Positions 24,728 through 34,344 of a DNA stretch of 64,000 nucleotides are shown here, in pieces. Numbering within the stretch: the stretch's first letter is position 1; every line of letters starts with the position of its first letter. The stretch lies in contig SFKI01000003.1 in the NCBI GenBank assembly GCA_004554775.1, positions 186,001 through 250,000 on the forward strand. The letters are read 5' to 3'. The stretch comes from Subdoligranulum variabile (GTDB taxonomy: Bacteria > Bacillota > Clostridia > Oscillospirales > Ruminococcaceae). The notes beneath the pieces are model-generated. The model had not been told where the DNA came from. It searched no databases and was given only the letters and a program-made list of their open reading frames with translations. Made by a program: the position numbers and the translations under genes.

Positions 24728-25912
24728 ATGAAAATCGCCGTTGCCGGTACTGGTTATGTGGGTCTCAGCATCAGTGTGCTGCTGGCCCAGCACAACGAGG
24801 TATGGCCTGTAGATATCCTGCCCGAAAAGGTAGCCCTGCTGGCGGCCCGCAAAAGCCCCATTGCTGATAGGGAAATTGAACAGTATCTGGCCGAAAAGCC
24901 GCTGAATCTGCACCCCACGACCGATGCCGCAGCCGCCTACACCGGCGCGGATATCATCGTGATCTCCACCCCCACCAACTACGACCCAAAAAAGAATTAT
25001 TTTGATACTTCCAGCGTCGAAGCCGTGCTGGCGCTGGCCGGGCAGTATGCGCCGGAGGCGACTGTGATCATCAAATCCACCGTGCCGGTTGGATATACGG
25101 CGTCTGTGCGTGAAAAATTCAACAACCCGCATATTCTGTTCAGCCCTGAATTTCTGCGCGAGGGCCATGCCCTGTACGATAACCTCTACCCTAGCCGCAT
25201 CGTGGTCGGCTGCCCCGCCGGGGACGAAACCCTTGCCGCGCGCGCCCATGCCTTTGCCGCACTGTTGCAGCAGGGAGCCATCAAGCAGGGCGTGGATACA
25301 TTGTTCCCCGGCCTGACCGAAGCCGAGGCCATTAAGCTGTTTGCCAACACCTACCTGGCGCTGCGCGTCGCCTATTTTAACGAGCTGGACACCTACGCCC
25401 AAGTGCGCGGACTAAACACCCGCGATATCATCGACGGTGTCTGCCTGGACCCGCGCATCGGCAGCCATTACAATAACCCGTCGTTTGGTTACGGCGGCTA
25501 CTGCCTGCCCAAAGACACTAAGCAGCTGCTTGCCAATTACAACGATGTACCGCAGAATCTGATGCAGGCGATCGTTGATTCCAACGCCACCCGCATGGAC
25601 TTTATTGCCGAGCAGGTGCTGGCGCGCGAGCCGAAAGCCGTCGGCATCTACCGCCTGACGATGAAGGCCGGCAGTGACAACTTCCGCCAGTCCAGCATTC
25701 AGGGTGTCATGCGCCGCCTGCGTGCCGAGGGCGTGCCGCTGGTCATCTACGAACCGACGCTGAAGGAGGATACCTTCTACGGTGATTGCGTAGAAAAGAA
25801 CCTGGCCCGCTTCAAAGCCACCTGCGATGTCATCCTTGCCAACCGCGCCGCCCCCGAGCTGGCCGACGTCGCCGAAAAAGTCTACACCCGCGACCTCTAC
25901 AGCCGGGATTGA
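24728..25912 (+). CDS. ugd: UDP-glucose 6-dehydrogenase family protein
   Basis: A 394-residue nucleotide-sugar dehydrogenase. The NAD-binding GTGYVGLS lies at residues 7-14, STVPVGYT near residue 117 and the catalytic cysteine motif [13 protein letters not shown] near residue 257. The family oxidises UDP-glucose (or a related UDP-sugar) to the uronate for capsule or teichuronic-type polymers. The length fits the short clade of about 390 residues. No glycosyltransferases are adjacent, and the gene is flanked by its own promoter and strong terminators, so it is probably monocistronic. Confidence 0.88.
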   Translation: MKIAVAGTGYVGLSISVLLAQHNEVWPVDILPEKVALLAARKSPIADREIEQYLAEKPLNLHPTTDAAAAYTGADIIVISTPTNYDPKKNYFDTSSVEAVLALAGQYAPEATVIIKSTVPVGYTASVREKFNNPHILFSPEFLREGHALYDNLYPSRIVVGCPAGDETLAARAHAFAALLQQGAIKQGVDTLFPGLTEAEAIKLFANTYLALRVAYFNELDTYAQVRGLNTRDIIDGVCLDPRIGSHYNNPSFGYGGYCLPKDTKQLLANYNDVPQNLMQAIVDSNATRMDFIAEQVLAREPKAVGIYRLTMKAGSDNFRQSSIQGVMRRLRAEGVPLVIYEPTLKEDTFYGDCVEKNLARFKATCDVILANRAAPELADVAEKVYTRDLYSRD

Positions 25913-25941
25913 TTGCACGGAACCACCTATTAAATAGTAAC

Positions 25942-25983
25942 GCCCGCAGGGCCTGCCGCATGGATGCGGTGGGCCCTGCGGGC
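25942..25983 (+). terminator. GC-rich hairpin after ugd
   Basis: GCCCGCAGGGCC pairs with GGGCCCTGCGGGC around a secondary small hairpin (CCGCATGGATGCGG). It is followed by a T-rich stretch. Confidence 0.65.
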
Positions 25984-26020
25984 TTGCATTTATCCAAGCT
26001 CTACCTACCAATCAGCTCAA

Positions 26021-26066
26021 CAAAATCCGCCGCGGCTGCTGGGGGAGCAGGACGCGGCGGATTTTG
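26021..26066. terminator. Bidirectional terminator between ugd and the liv operon
   Basis: CAAAATCCGCCGCG and CGCGGCGGATTTTG form a 14-bp perfect stem with an A-run on one side and a T-run on the other, so it can serve both converging transcripts. Confidence 0.75.
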
Positions 26067-26098
26067 CGATATAGAACGTATGGAGAGAATGGCGGAAA

Positions 26099-26344
26099 TT
26101 ACTTCTCGGCCTCACCGCTGAGGATAAAGTCGAAGATGCGGACCTTGTCCTCGCCCTTTTCGACGCGCAGGCGCAGGCTGCGGATGTAGCCGTCGGAGAA
26201 GGCACCAGCCACGGTCATGTACTGGGCCAGGCGGGACTTCAGGTTGATGCAGTCGCCCTCGTCCGAAATCAGCTCGACATTGCCGGTGCACTGATTAATA
26301 ATGGCGAACAGACCATCAATGTTGGAGATATTTTCCAGAGTCAT
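26099..26344 (-). CDS. Small acidic protein, last gene of the amino-acid operon
   Basis: An 81-residue cytoplasmic protein (MTLENISNIDGLFAIINQC...) with alternating hydrophobic residues and no recognisable motif. It has a GGAGG ribosome site and lies 31 nt after the AroE-like gene and just before the shared terminator, so it belongs to the operon. I know of short clostridial proteins with a similar opening but no function for them. Confidence 0.65.
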   Translation of the reverse strand: MTLENISNIDGLFAIINQCTGNVELISDEGDCINLKSRLAQYMTVAGAFSDGYIRSLRLRVEKGEDKVRIFDFILSGEAEK

Positions 26345-26375
26345 AATGCAGTAAACCTCCTGACTAAATCAAAAA

Positions 26376-27275
26376 TCAGAAGTTCGAGGGCACGCCCAGA
26401 TAATTGCACAGTTCTTCAATGCAGGCCTGCTTGTCCGCGCCGGTGACGGTCTGGTTGAACAGGAACTTGAAAATCACATCCATCTGGGCCACCAGCATCC
26501 GCATGCCGGGCACGGTGTTCAACCCGGCCGCGCGGGCGGCGGTGATCGTCTCGGACAGGGGCGGGTTGATGATGCAGTCAAAAACCGTGGCCGTCTTGGG
26601 CAGGCGGTCGATGAAGCCGAGGTAGTCGTGCTTTTTATCGATGCCTTTCATGCCCAGCGGGGTCAGGTTGGCGAACAGTTCGCAGCTTTCGGCAGCTTTG
26701 TCAAGCGATGCAGCGTCGGTGCCGATGACCTCGGCCGCAGCGGCGGTGTTCTCGTTGACCAGTTTGGCGATTCTCTCGGCCTTTTCGGGGGTGCGGTTGG
26801 CGATGTAGAGCTTTTTGACGCCGCTTTGCGCCAGCTCGTACGCGGTCACACCGCTGATGCCGCCCGCGCCATAAATCAGGGCGTTGACGCCGTTCAGCTT
26901 TGCGCCGCCCTCTTCCATGGCCTTGACTGCGCCCTTGCCGTCCATACCGGCACCGTGGCTGCCATTCTCGTCAATGCGGATGGCGTTGACCGAGTGGAAC
27001 AGCTTGGAGGTCTCGTCCACATCGTCCAGCAGGTCGACAAAGTCGCCCTTGTGGGGCATTGTAGGGCAGAGGTAGTGAATGCCCATCAGGCGGCAGGCGT
27101 CCAGCAGCTGGGGCAGCTCGCCTTTTTTGATCTCGCACGGGAGCATGATGGCGTTCATATTCAGCCGTTCAAACAGTTTATTGTAGCAGCGGGGCGCGTT
27201 GGTTTTACCGATGGGGTCACCCACGTTGAGCACCAGTTCGGTGTCCAGATTGAGTTTGATATTTTCCAGTTTCAT
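26376..27275 (-). CDS. AroE-family (shikimate dehydrogenase-like) oxidoreductase, divergent active site
   Basis: A 299-residue protein of the shikimate/quinate dehydrogenase fold: N-terminal substrate domain, nucleotide-binding IYGAGGISGVTA near residue 131 and NRTPEKAERIAKL typical of NADP selection. The catalytic-type lysine is kept (TMPHKGDF, K75 region), as is an aspartate (GMDGKG). The shikimate-binding HSxSP of true AroE reads GKTNAP here, and NTDG reads GMDG. This suggests another substrate. The gene is coupled to livF in a transport and amino-acid operon, not with aromatic biosynthesis genes. Confidence 0.78.
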   Translation of the reverse strand: MKLENIKLNLDTELVLNVGDPIGKTNAPRCYNKLFERLNMNAIMLPCEIKKGELPQLLDACRLMGIHYLCPTMPHKGDFVDLLDDVDETSKLFHSVNAIRIDENGSHGAGMDGKGAVKAMEEGGAKLNGVNALIYGAGGISGVTAYELAQSGVKKLYIANRTPEKAERIAKLVNENTAAAAEVIGTDAASLDKAAESCELFANLTPLGMKGIDKKHDYLGFIDRLPKTATVFDCIINPPLSETITAARAAGLNTVPGMRMLVAQMDVIFKFLFNQTVTGADKQACIEELCNYLGVPSNF

Positions 27276-27281
27276 AGCGGG

Positions 27282-28010
27282 TTACTCCTTTTTGCCGCCC
27301 AGGTAAACACTGGTCAGCACGTCGCCCTTGAGGAAGTCATCGCCCGTACCGGCCACAACGATCTTACCGGTGTTCATCAGGTAGGCGCGGTCGCTGATCT
27401 TCAGGGCCTGTTTGGCGTTCTGTTCGACCAACAGGACAGTAATGCCCATCTCATTGACCTTTTTAATGACCTGAAACACCTCGGCGATGACCAGCGGGGC
27501 CAGGCCCATGGACGGTTCGTCCAGCATCAGCAGCTCGGGGTCAGACATGATGGCACGGCCCACAGCCAGCATCTGCTGCTCGCCGCCGGAGAGGGTGCCG
27601 CCCAGCTGATTGCGGCGCTCGTACAAGCGCGGGAACACCTTGTAGACCATGTCCAGCAGTTCCTTATCACGCTCGGGGGTGCGCTTGCGGAAGAAGGTGC
27701 CGATCTCGAGGTTTTTCTCGACCGACAGTTCAATAAAGATCTTGCGGCCCTCTGGCACCAGAGAAATGCCCATCGGCACGATCTCGTGGCTCTTTTTGCC
27801 GACCAACTCTTGGCCTTTGTAGAGGATGCTGCCTTCATCAATATGGACCATGCCCAGAATGGATTTCATCAGGGTGGATTTACCGGCACCGTTGGCGCCC
27901 AGCAGCGAGACGATCTCGCCCTTATTGATCTCGATGTCAATGCCTTTCAGTGCTTTGATGTTGCCGTAGGAAGAAGACAGGTTGGTGATTTTCATGATAT
28001 TTTCAGCCAT
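27282..28010 (-). CDS. livF: Branched-chain-type amino acid ABC transporter, ATPase LivF
   Basis: A 242-residue ATPase with Walker A GANGAGKST, signature LSGGEQQM and Walker B LLMLDEPSMGLAP; the last sequence is characteristic of LivF. Its ATG overlaps the livG stop by one base (taATG). It powers the Liv-type importer encoded upstream. The name gives the transporter family only; the actual amino acid is not known. Confidence 0.9.
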   Translation of the reverse strand: MAENIMKITNLSSSYGNIKALKGIDIEINKGEIVSLLGANGAGKSTLMKSILGMVHIDEGSILYKGQELVGKKSHEIVPMGISLVPEGRKIFIELSVEKNLEIGTFFRKRTPERDKELLDMVYKVFPRLYERRNQLGGTLSGGEQQMLAVGRAIMSDPELLMLDEPSMGLAPLVIAEVFQVIKKVNEMGITVLLVEQNAKQALKISDRAYLMNTGKIVVAGTGDDFLKGDVLTSVYLGGKKE

Positions 28011-28780
28011 TATTTATCATCGCTCCTTCCCAGATAGGCTTCAATAACATCGTTGTTGTTCTGGATCTCTTCGGCGGTGCCGCAGGCAATGGGACGGCCG
28101 AAGTTGATAACGGTAATGTTCTCGGAGATGCCCATGACCAGCTCCATATCATGCTCGACCAGCAAAACGGCCAGATGATAGGTGTCGCGGATCTTGCGGA
28201 TGGTGTTGACCAGTTCCTTTTTCTCTTGGGAGTTCATACCGGCGGCGGGCTCGTCGAGCAGCAGCAGCTTGGGCGAGGTTGCCAACGCGCGGCCGATCTC
28301 CAGCAGGCGCTGGTGGCCGTAAGGTATGTTGCGGGCTTCGAGATCCTTGACGTCCTCAAGCCCCAGGAAGCGCAGAATCTCCAGCGCCTTTTCGCGGCAC
28401 TCGGCTTCTTCCTGCATACACTTGCGGTAGTTGAAGATAACGTTGAACATGCCGGTCTTGGTCTTGCAGTGGAAGCCGGTCATGACGTTTTCCAGCACTG
28501 TGGCAGACTTGAACAGACGGATATTCTGGAAAGTACGGGCAATGCCATTTTCCACGATTTGGTGCGGTTTTTTACCGCAGATGCTTTTGCCGTTGAAGAT
28601 TACATCGCCGCTGGTGACCTGATACGCACCAGTGATCATGTTGAACACAGTGGTTTTACCGGCACCGTTGGGGCCGATCAGGGCGCAGATCTGGTTTTCC
28701 TCCACTTTCAGGTTCACGCCGTCAACAGCCGTCAGGCCGCCGAATTTTTTGGTTACGTCTTTCAGTTCCAGGATCGCCAT
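28010..28780 (-). CDS. livG: Branched-chain-type amino acid ABC transporter, ATPase LivG
   Basis: I placed the start at ATG 28780 (MAILELKDVTKKFGG), which has GAGGGG at good spacing; a GTG at 28789 overlaps livM. Walker A is GPNGAGKTT, the LivG-type signature IPYGHQRLLEIGRAL and Walker B LLLLDEPAAGMN. The 256 residues fit the family. It forms a heterodimer with LivF under the LivH/LivM channel. Confidence 0.9.
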   Translation of the reverse strand: MAILELKDVTKKFGGLTAVDGVNLKVEENQICALIGPNGAGKTTVFNMITGAYQVTSGDVIFNGKSICGKKPHQIVENGIARTFQNIRLFKSATVLENVMTGFHCKTKTGMFNVIFNYRKCMQEEAECREKALEILRFLGLEDVKDLEARNIPYGHQRLLEIGRALATSPKLLLLDEPAAGMNSQEKKELVNTIRKIRDTYHLAVLLVEHDMELVMGISENITVINFGRPIACGTAEEIQNNNDVIEAYLGRSDDK

Positions 28781-28785
28781 TCTGC

Positions 28786-29769
28786 TCACCCCTCTTTCGT
28801 TTCAGCCGATGCGGGCTGCTTTTTACTGTGGCTGTCCACAAAACGCTTGATGTACGGATACAAACCGCCGGGGAACCGCAGGATAACGACCAGCAGGATC
28901 AGGCCGTAAACGACCAGACGCCAGTCACCCAGGAAGCGCAGTGCTTCGGGCAGGACCTGCATGATGATACCGCCGAGGACGGGACCGATGACTGTGCCGA
29001 AGCCGCCGACGATGGCCGTCCAGAGGATAACGCTGGACGTATTGGAAACAAAGGTATCGGGGCTGACGTACTTAATCATCATGGCGTACAGGCAGCCGGC
29101 GATGCCGCAGTAAACAGCGCTGAGGACGAATGCCTTAATCTTGTAGGCGGTGACGTCGATGCCGGTCAGCTCGGCAGCTTCGTTATCCTCACGCACGGCG
29201 ATAAAGGCGCGGCCGGTGCGGGTGCGGATGATGATGCTCTCGTAAGCCAGGCCCAGCAGCACAAAGACGAGGATGAGGAAGTAGTATTTTTTCAGCGTGT
29301 CAAACGCAAAGCCGAAGATAATGGGGCTCTGGATGCCCAGCACACCGGCGGTGCCGTTGGTGACGGGGGTCCAGTTGATCATGACGATGCGGACCACTTC
29401 GCCGAAGCCCATGGTCAGCAACGCCAGGTAGGAGCCTTTGACTTTCAGCGCAGGAATGGCCAGCACGACGCCGAAGAACGCGGTGACGACCACGGAACCC
29501 AGCAGGCAGGGAATGAATTGCAGCCCGGCGCGGGTGTTCATCAGTGCGGCGGTGTACGCGCCGATGCCGAAGAACGCCGCCTGGCCCAGAGACAGCTGGC
29601 CGGTGTAGCCTGTCAGCACGTTGATGCCGATACCAAGGATAATGTAAATGCCAATCATGTTGATGATCTGCATAATGTACATATTGGGGGTAACGATGGG
29701 CAGAAGAATCAGGATGGAAGCAATTACCAGCACTTTCAGAAGGGCTGCGCTTTTCTTTGTTTTCGTCAT
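28786..29769 (-). CDS. livM: Branched-chain-type amino acid ABC transporter permease LivM
   Basis: A 327-residue membrane protein with about nine helices. GYTGQLSLGQAAFFGIGAYT near residue 53 is the LivM signature and the EAA-like loop ELTGIDVTAYKIKAF near residue 203 contacts the ATPases. It ends in a basic cytoplasmic tail. It overlaps or abuts livG and follows livH by 12 nt. Confidence 0.9.
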   Translation of the reverse strand: MTKTKKSAALLKVLVIASILILLPIVTPNMYIMQIINMIGIYIILGIGINVLTGYTGQLSLGQAAFFGIGAYTAALMNTRAGLQFIPCLLGSVVVTAFFGVVLAIPALKVKGSYLALLTMGFGEVVRIVMINWTPVTNGTAGVLGIQSPIIFGFAFDTLKKYYFLILVFVLLGLAYESIIIRTRTGRAFIAVREDNEAAELTGIDVTAYKIKAFVLSAVYCGIAGCLYAMMIKYVSPDTFVSNTSSVILWTAIVGGFGTVIGPVLGGIIMQVLPEALRFLGDWRLVVYGLILLVVILRFPGGLYPYIKRFVDSHSKKQPASAETKEG

Positions 29770-29781
29770 GGTACGCCCTCC

Positions 29782-30651
29782 TTACAGTTTGTTTTCGATC
29801 TTCTTGTTCAGCAGGCCGGTGGGCTTGACAAACAGGACGATGAACAGGATGATAAACGAGAACGCATCACGGTAGGCGGTAGAGATGTAGGCGGAGCCGA
29901 CAGCTTCCACGATGCCCAGAATGATACCGCCCAGCAAGGCGCCCCACAGGTTGCCGATGCCGCCCAGAATCGCGGCGGCAAAGGCTTTCATACCAATGGT
30001 GGCGCTCATATCCACGCGGGCGTAGGTCAGCGGGGCGATCATGACACCGGCGATGCAGGCCAGCGCCGCGCTGATGCCGAAGGTCAAAAAGCGCATGTAG
30101 GTAACGTTGACGCCCATCATGGCTGCGCCCTCGGGGTCAGAGTTGGCAAGCTGCATGCACTTGCCGATCTTGACTTTGGTAAAGAAAAAATGCAGCCCGG
30201 TAATGATGGCCAGCGAGATAATGATGATGCCGATGGACTGCGGGGTGATGCGGAACTCGCCGATCTCAATCAGTTCCGAAGGGAACATGCTGGGGAACAG
30301 CTGCGGGTTGGTGCCCCAGATAACCATAGACGCATTGCGCAGTACGTAGGAAACACCGACCGTTGCGATCAGCAGGTTGACGAACGAGGAAAACTTGACT
30401 TTGCGCAGGATCACGCGTTCCAGCAAGAAGCCGAGACCTGCGGCACAGACGATGCCCAAAGGCACCGATACATAGAACGGGAGTCCGAGCTTGGTAATAA
30501 AAGTAAGGGTGATAAACGTGCCGACCATCATAATGTCGCCGTGGGCAAAGTTCAGCATACCGAGGGATTTGTACACCATCGTGACACCGACCGCCATCAG
30601 CGCATACAGGCTGCCGTTTGTCAGACCATTCAATATCTGTTGAAACAGCAT
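29782..30651 (-). CDS. livH: Branched-chain-type amino acid ABC transporter permease LivH
   Basis: A 289-residue permease with the LivH N-terminus FQQILNGLTNGSLYALMAVG and GMLNFAHGDIMMVG, eight or so helices and the loop AFAAAILGGIGNLWGALLGG near residue 225. It is separated from the binding-protein gene by a stable hairpin, the usual way for the binding protein to be made in excess. Confidence 0.9.
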   Translation of the reverse strand: MLFQQILNGLTNGSLYALMAVGVTMVYKSLGMLNFAHGDIMMVGTFITLTFITKLGLPFYVSVPLGIVCAAGLGFLLERVILRKVKFSSFVNLLIATVGVSYVLRNASMVIWGTNPQLFPSMFPSELIEIGEFRITPQSIGIIIISLAIITGLHFFFTKVKIGKCMQLANSDPEGAAMMGVNVTYMRFLTFGISAALACIAGVMIAPLTYARVDMSATIGMKAFAAAILGGIGNLWGALLGGIILGIVEAVGSAYISTAYRDAFSFIILFIVLFVKPTGLLNKKIENKL

Positions 30652-30682
30652 CTTGTGCTACCTCCGTTTTATAAATAAGGAA

Positions 30683-30728
30683 AGAGAAGCGCTGGCTCGG
30701 GGCGGCTGGCGCCTGCCAGCGCTTCTCT
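30683..30728 (-). promoter_or_regulatory. Intercistronic hairpin between the binding-protein gene and livH
   Basis: AGAGAAGCGCTGGC and GCCAGCGCTTCTCT form a 14-bp perfect stem without a long T-run on the minus strand. It probably stabilises the upstream message or causes partial termination, leaving more binding protein than permease. Confidence 0.65.
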
Positions 30729-30757
30729 TATGCAATCTGCTCTGTCAGGGGATCAGA

Positions 30758-31951
30758 TCAATAATTCTTCACGATGACGTGCTTGCCGTCCTCGATGGCG
30801 ATGACCAGCAAGTCTTTGTCCATGCGGCCGTTCTCATCGAAGGTGGTCAGGCCGGTGGCGCCCTGCCACTGGGTGCTGGCAATGTAGCTGTTCAGGGTCT
30901 CGCCGTCGGTGTAGTCCTTGCCGTCGGCAATGCAGCGCTCGACAGCGTCCTTGATGATATACACAGCGTCGTAGGACTGCGGGGCGTTCTGGTCGTAGCC
31001 GCCGCCAAACAGATCGTTGTACTTCTTATCAAATTCTTGGACCTTTTCATCGGGGTTGGCCGCGTCGAACGCGGTGGAGATCATGACGCCGTTGACAGCG
31101 TCGCCGCCGAGGGTGGTCAGCTCGGGAGAGTTGTAGCCCTGGCCGATGCAGGGCAGGTCGATGCCGTACTGCTGCATCTGGCGGCGGATCATGGCGACCT
31201 CGGTATGGTAGCCCCAGAAGATAACGAAGTCCGGGTCAGCCTGCTTGATCTTGCCCAGCGGCACCGAGAAGTCGGTATCGCCGGAGTTGTAAACTTCGCT
31301 GTCCACCATTTCCAGGCCGAAGTCGTCGCAGACGGTGCTGGCGATCTTGAAGCCGCCGGTGCCGAAGTCAGAGGACTCGTACAGAATGGCGAAGCTCTTA
31401 GCACCGTACTCATCGGCCATGTAGCCCATGACGTTGCGCATATGCAGCTCGTCGGTGGCGGTCAGCTGGTAGATGTAGTCGTTGCCGCTCTGGGTGACGG
31501 CCACGTTGGAGGAAGCGGGGGTGATCTGCGGGATCTTGGCAGCCTTGGTGATTTCCATGTTGGCCAGCGTGCAGGAGGAAGCCTGCGCGCCGATCACGGC
31601 GTTGACCTTATCCTGCTCGACCAGCTTCTGCATGGCGGTAACGGAGGTAGCGGGTACACCCTCATCATCCACAGCCACGAGGTTGATGGGGATAGAACCG
31701 TTGATGCCGCCGGCGGCGTTGATCTCGTCAACAGCCATCTTGGTGGCGTTCTGCATGATCTGGCCGGAAATGGCAGAAGAACCAGACAGCGGGCAGATCA
31801 GGCCAAGGTTGAAAGCGCCCTCGACGGCGGAAGATTCAGAGGTTCCTGCCGGGGCGGTAGACTCGGCAGCAGTGGAGGAAGCAGTGCTTCCGCAGGCAGT
31901 CGTGGTAATGCACATGGCGGCAGCCATGATCCAAGCCATTGTCTTTTTCAT
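30758..31951 (-). CDS. Amino acid ABC transporter substrate-binding lipoprotein
   Basis: A 397-residue protein with signal sequence MKKTMAWIMAAAMCITTTAC, a lipobox ending TTAC and a low-complexity S/T/A linker. The periplasmic-binding fold of the LivJ/LivK group follows (LGLICPLSGSSAISGQIMQNATKMAVDEIN in the first lobe; quoted cores NLGLICPLSGSSA and KMAVDEINAAGG). ITPASSNVAVT near residue 150 contacts ligand alpha-amino groups in the family. It should deliver an amino acid or related zwitterion. The genes for a peptidase-like enzyme and an aminotransferase lie upstream in the same operon. Confidence 0.9.
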   Translation of the reverse strand: MKKTMAWIMAAAMCITTTACGSTASSTAAESTAPAGTSESSAVEGAFNLGLICPLSGSSAISGQIMQNATKMAVDEINAAGGINGSIPINLVAVDDEGVPATSVTAMQKLVEQDKVNAVIGAQASSCTLANMEITKAAKIPQITPASSNVAVTQSGNDYIYQLTATDELHMRNVMGYMADEYGAKSFAILYESSDFGTGGFKIASTVCDDFGLEMVDSEVYNSGDTDFSVPLGKIKQADPDFVIFWGYHTEVAMIRRQMQQYGIDLPCIGQGYNSPELTTLGGDAVNGVMISTAFDAANPDEKVQEFDKKYNDLFGGGYDQNAPQSYDAVYIIKDAVERCIADGKDYTDGETLNSYIASTQWQGATGLTTFDENGRMDKDLLVIAIEDGKHVIVKNY

Positions 31952-32055
31952 GGTTAGTTTATCCTTTCATTGTAGAGGAAAGAGAGGGTATGCTTGCATG
32001 CACACCCCCTCCGAATAATAAGGGATTGCTCGTGGGTTTGTTCCGCAAGCTGATT

Positions 32056-33345
32056 TTATTTTGCGATCTCGGCAGTGATCTTCAGGAATTCGTCGATATC
32101 CTCGTAGGTATGGCAGTGCAGCGGGGAGATACGGACGATACCGTGCTGGTTGATGGAGTTGACTTGGCGCGCAGAGTAGAGGCTGGCGTCGGTACGCTCG
32201 TGGACGACTACACCGGCTTTCTCGTAGGCGCGGGAGGCCTGCTCACAGGTAAGCTTGTCAAAGACGATGGGCACGATCAGGTCGCGCTGGGTCAGGTCAG
32301 GCATTTCAACGGCGACGTCGACGCCTTCCATATCCAGCAGGCCCTTGACCTCGTCAGAACCGTGCAGCAGGCGGTACAGCAGGGCACGCTCGTGCAGCAT
32401 GATACGGTTCATGCCCTCAACATAGAGGGTGCGGCGGTCCTTGGAGTCGGTGAAATGCTCGCCGATCCAGCAGACGTAGTTGAAGATAGCGCTCAGCATC
32501 GCGTACATGCCGGGGGCGCAGCCGCCCATTTCCCAGTTGCTCTGCTTCTCGCGGATGAGTTTGCGGTGGGGCAGGTTCATGACGCGGTCGCTCAGCCAGC
32601 CAACGCCCAAGCCGCGGGCGCCGCCGAACTTGTAGGGGGCAAAGTTGACGCAATCCAGGCCCCAGGCTTTCATATCAGTCAGGCCGTGGGGGGTATGCTG
32701 GACGGAGTCGCAGATGATGAACAGATCCGGCTTGATCTTACGGGCTTCACGGGCGATGGTCTCGATATCCAACACAGCGCCGGTGATGTTGGAGGTCATG
32801 ATGACGCTCAGCAGGCAGGTATCCTTGTCGACCAGCTTGACAACATCCATCGGGTCAATGGTGCCGGTGCGGGGGTTGGTCTTGGCAACGCGCAGCTCCT
32901 TGCCGTACTTCTCGGCGGGGACGGCGCAGCCATCGAATGCGGAGGGATGCTCCAACTCGGTGGTGACGACGTTTGTGCCGGGCACGTTGGCGATGATGGC
33001 CTCGGAAACATCGAAAACGATGATGGAAGCGGTCATCGAAGTGGCGATGCAGCCGCCCTCGGCGTTGAACATCGTGGAGATATCCTTGCAGGCCTGAACA
33101 CGCAGGCTGTCCAGATAATCGGAAGCGGCACCGCCGTGGCCGCCGCAGTTGGGCAGGTCATCGACATTGCGGAAAGCTTCGCTGGCGTCCTTCAGGCGGA
33201 AGGAACCGCCGGAGTTATCAAAGAACAGGCGCTTGCTCTTGGTGAAGGGGTCCACGTCCACGTGGTAGTATTTATCGCGGATCTGGGCGGTCAGGTCGGC
33301 CGGCATCAGCTGGCCGTTCTTGATGATATCGTTCATTTCGCTCAT
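32056..33345 (-). CDS. Class V aminotransferase-fold PLP enzyme
   Basis: A 429-residue PLP protein of the aminotransferase class V/cysteine desulfurase fold. The PLP-binding aspartate is in IICDSVQHTP near residue 215, the Schiff-base lysine in NFAPYKFGGARGLGVGW near residue 240, and HPSAFDG near residue 131 marks the PLP ring region. It could be a desulfurase, a transaminase or a kynureninase-like lyase; the operon (amino-acid importer, peptidase-like gene, AroE-like reductase) favours catabolism of an imported amino compound. It follows the M29-like gene by 35 nt. Confidence 0.82.
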   Translation of the reverse strand: MSEMNDIIKNGQLMPADLTAQIRDKYYHVDVDPFTKSKRLFFDNSGGSFRLKDASEAFRNVDDLPNCGGHGGAASDYLDSLRVQACKDISTMFNAEGGCIATSMTASIIVFDVSEAIIANVPGTNVVTTELEHPSAFDGCAVPAEKYGKELRVAKTNPRTGTIDPMDVVKLVDKDTCLLSVIMTSNITGAVLDIETIAREARKIKPDLFIICDSVQHTPHGLTDMKAWGLDCVNFAPYKFGGARGLGVGWLSDRVMNLPHRKLIREKQSNWEMGGCAPGMYAMLSAIFNYVCWIGEHFTDSKDRRTLYVEGMNRIMLHERALLYRLLHGSDEVKGLLDMEGVDVAVEMPDLTQRDLIVPIVFDKLTCEQASRAYEKAGVVVHERTDASLYSARQVNSINQHGIVRISPLHCHTYEDIDEFLKITAEIAK

Positions 33346-33380
33346 GTTTTTTGCCTCATTTCGTTGCAGTTCGGGGCGGA

Positions 33381-34344
33381 TCAGTCAAAAACGACTTCGC
33401 CGTGATCGAAGATGACCTTGCCATCCAGCTCGATGGTCGGGTCTTTGAACATCATGTCGATGTGCAGGATGAAGTCCTGGTTGTCAGTCTCGTTGTTGCC
33501 CAAGGCGCAGTGTACGTAGCCGCTGCAGCCTTCGTCCTCCAGCATACGGCCGCACAGGGAAGCGTCGGGGTTTAGGCCGATGCCGATTTCGCCGATGCGG
33601 TACATACGGGGGTCGCCGACCTTGGCCAGCTCTTCCGCGAAGCGCTTGGCTTCCTCGCCGCCCTCGATCTTGGTGACGAAGCTGTTCTCGACGTAGATGG
33701 TGATGGGCTCTTTCAAAACGCCCATGGCTGGATGGGTGATGCTGCCGTCAACGACGATCTTGCCGTGGGCGGTGCCGGGCATCGCGCCGGAAGCCATCTC
33801 GATATCCGGGGGGAGAACAGGTCTCACCGGGGTTGCGGACCATGCCGTACTGCGGGAAGAGCTTGTGGCCCTTGATGCTGGCGTAGTAGTCGGTGCCGGC
33901 CTCGGAAGTGATGTGGACCTGGTCGCCATCGGCCATGGATTTCAGCAGCTGGTCGACGTATTTGCGGTCGGCCTCAAAGTCAGTATACAGGCCGCCTTTT
34001 TCCAGCATTTCAATGCTGTAATCGCAGCAGTTCAGATCGCGGGCACCGGCAGCGCATGCATCGCGGCGTGCGTGGCTGTGGGACAGGCTAAACTTGGTGG
34101 CGCGAAAGATGACGTCGGCTTTCAGCATTGCAGCGGCCACCAGCGGGGTGGGCTCTTCGCCGTGCATCTTGCGGGGTTCCATCATGACCATCGTCTTTTT
34201 GGGGAACTCTTCGGCGGCATCCCACAGGGCCATGCCGATCTCCAGGCTGTCGGTATCGGTGACGATCAGGATGTTCTCATCAGGCTGGCAGTTGGCGCAG
34301 GTGGTAAGAAGGCGGCGGCAGGCTTCATAAATCTTCTTTGCCAT
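33381..34344 (-). pseudogene. M29-like aminopeptidase, frameshifted at a G6/C6 run
   Basis: Two frames together make one protein of about 320 residues. The N-terminal frame (33748-34344) runs MAKKIYEACRRLL...GMVRNPGETCSPP and the C-terminal frame continues DIEMASGAMPGTAHGKIVVDG...HIDMMF, with metal-ligand-like GEIGIGLNP, YVHCALGNNE and HID typical of M29 metallopeptidases. The break is at six C (plus strand G6, 33808-33813); five would restore the frame. M29 relatives include non-peptidase dioxygenases, so peptidase activity is not certain. It is the first gene of the operon. A sequencing error is as likely as real decay. Confidence 0.75.

Noticed and set aside
28828..30678. 616-codon plus-strand frame opposite livM and livH
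   Set aside because: Its D/Q/H-rich translation is the mirror of membrane-protein codons; the Liv permeases have clear family motifs.
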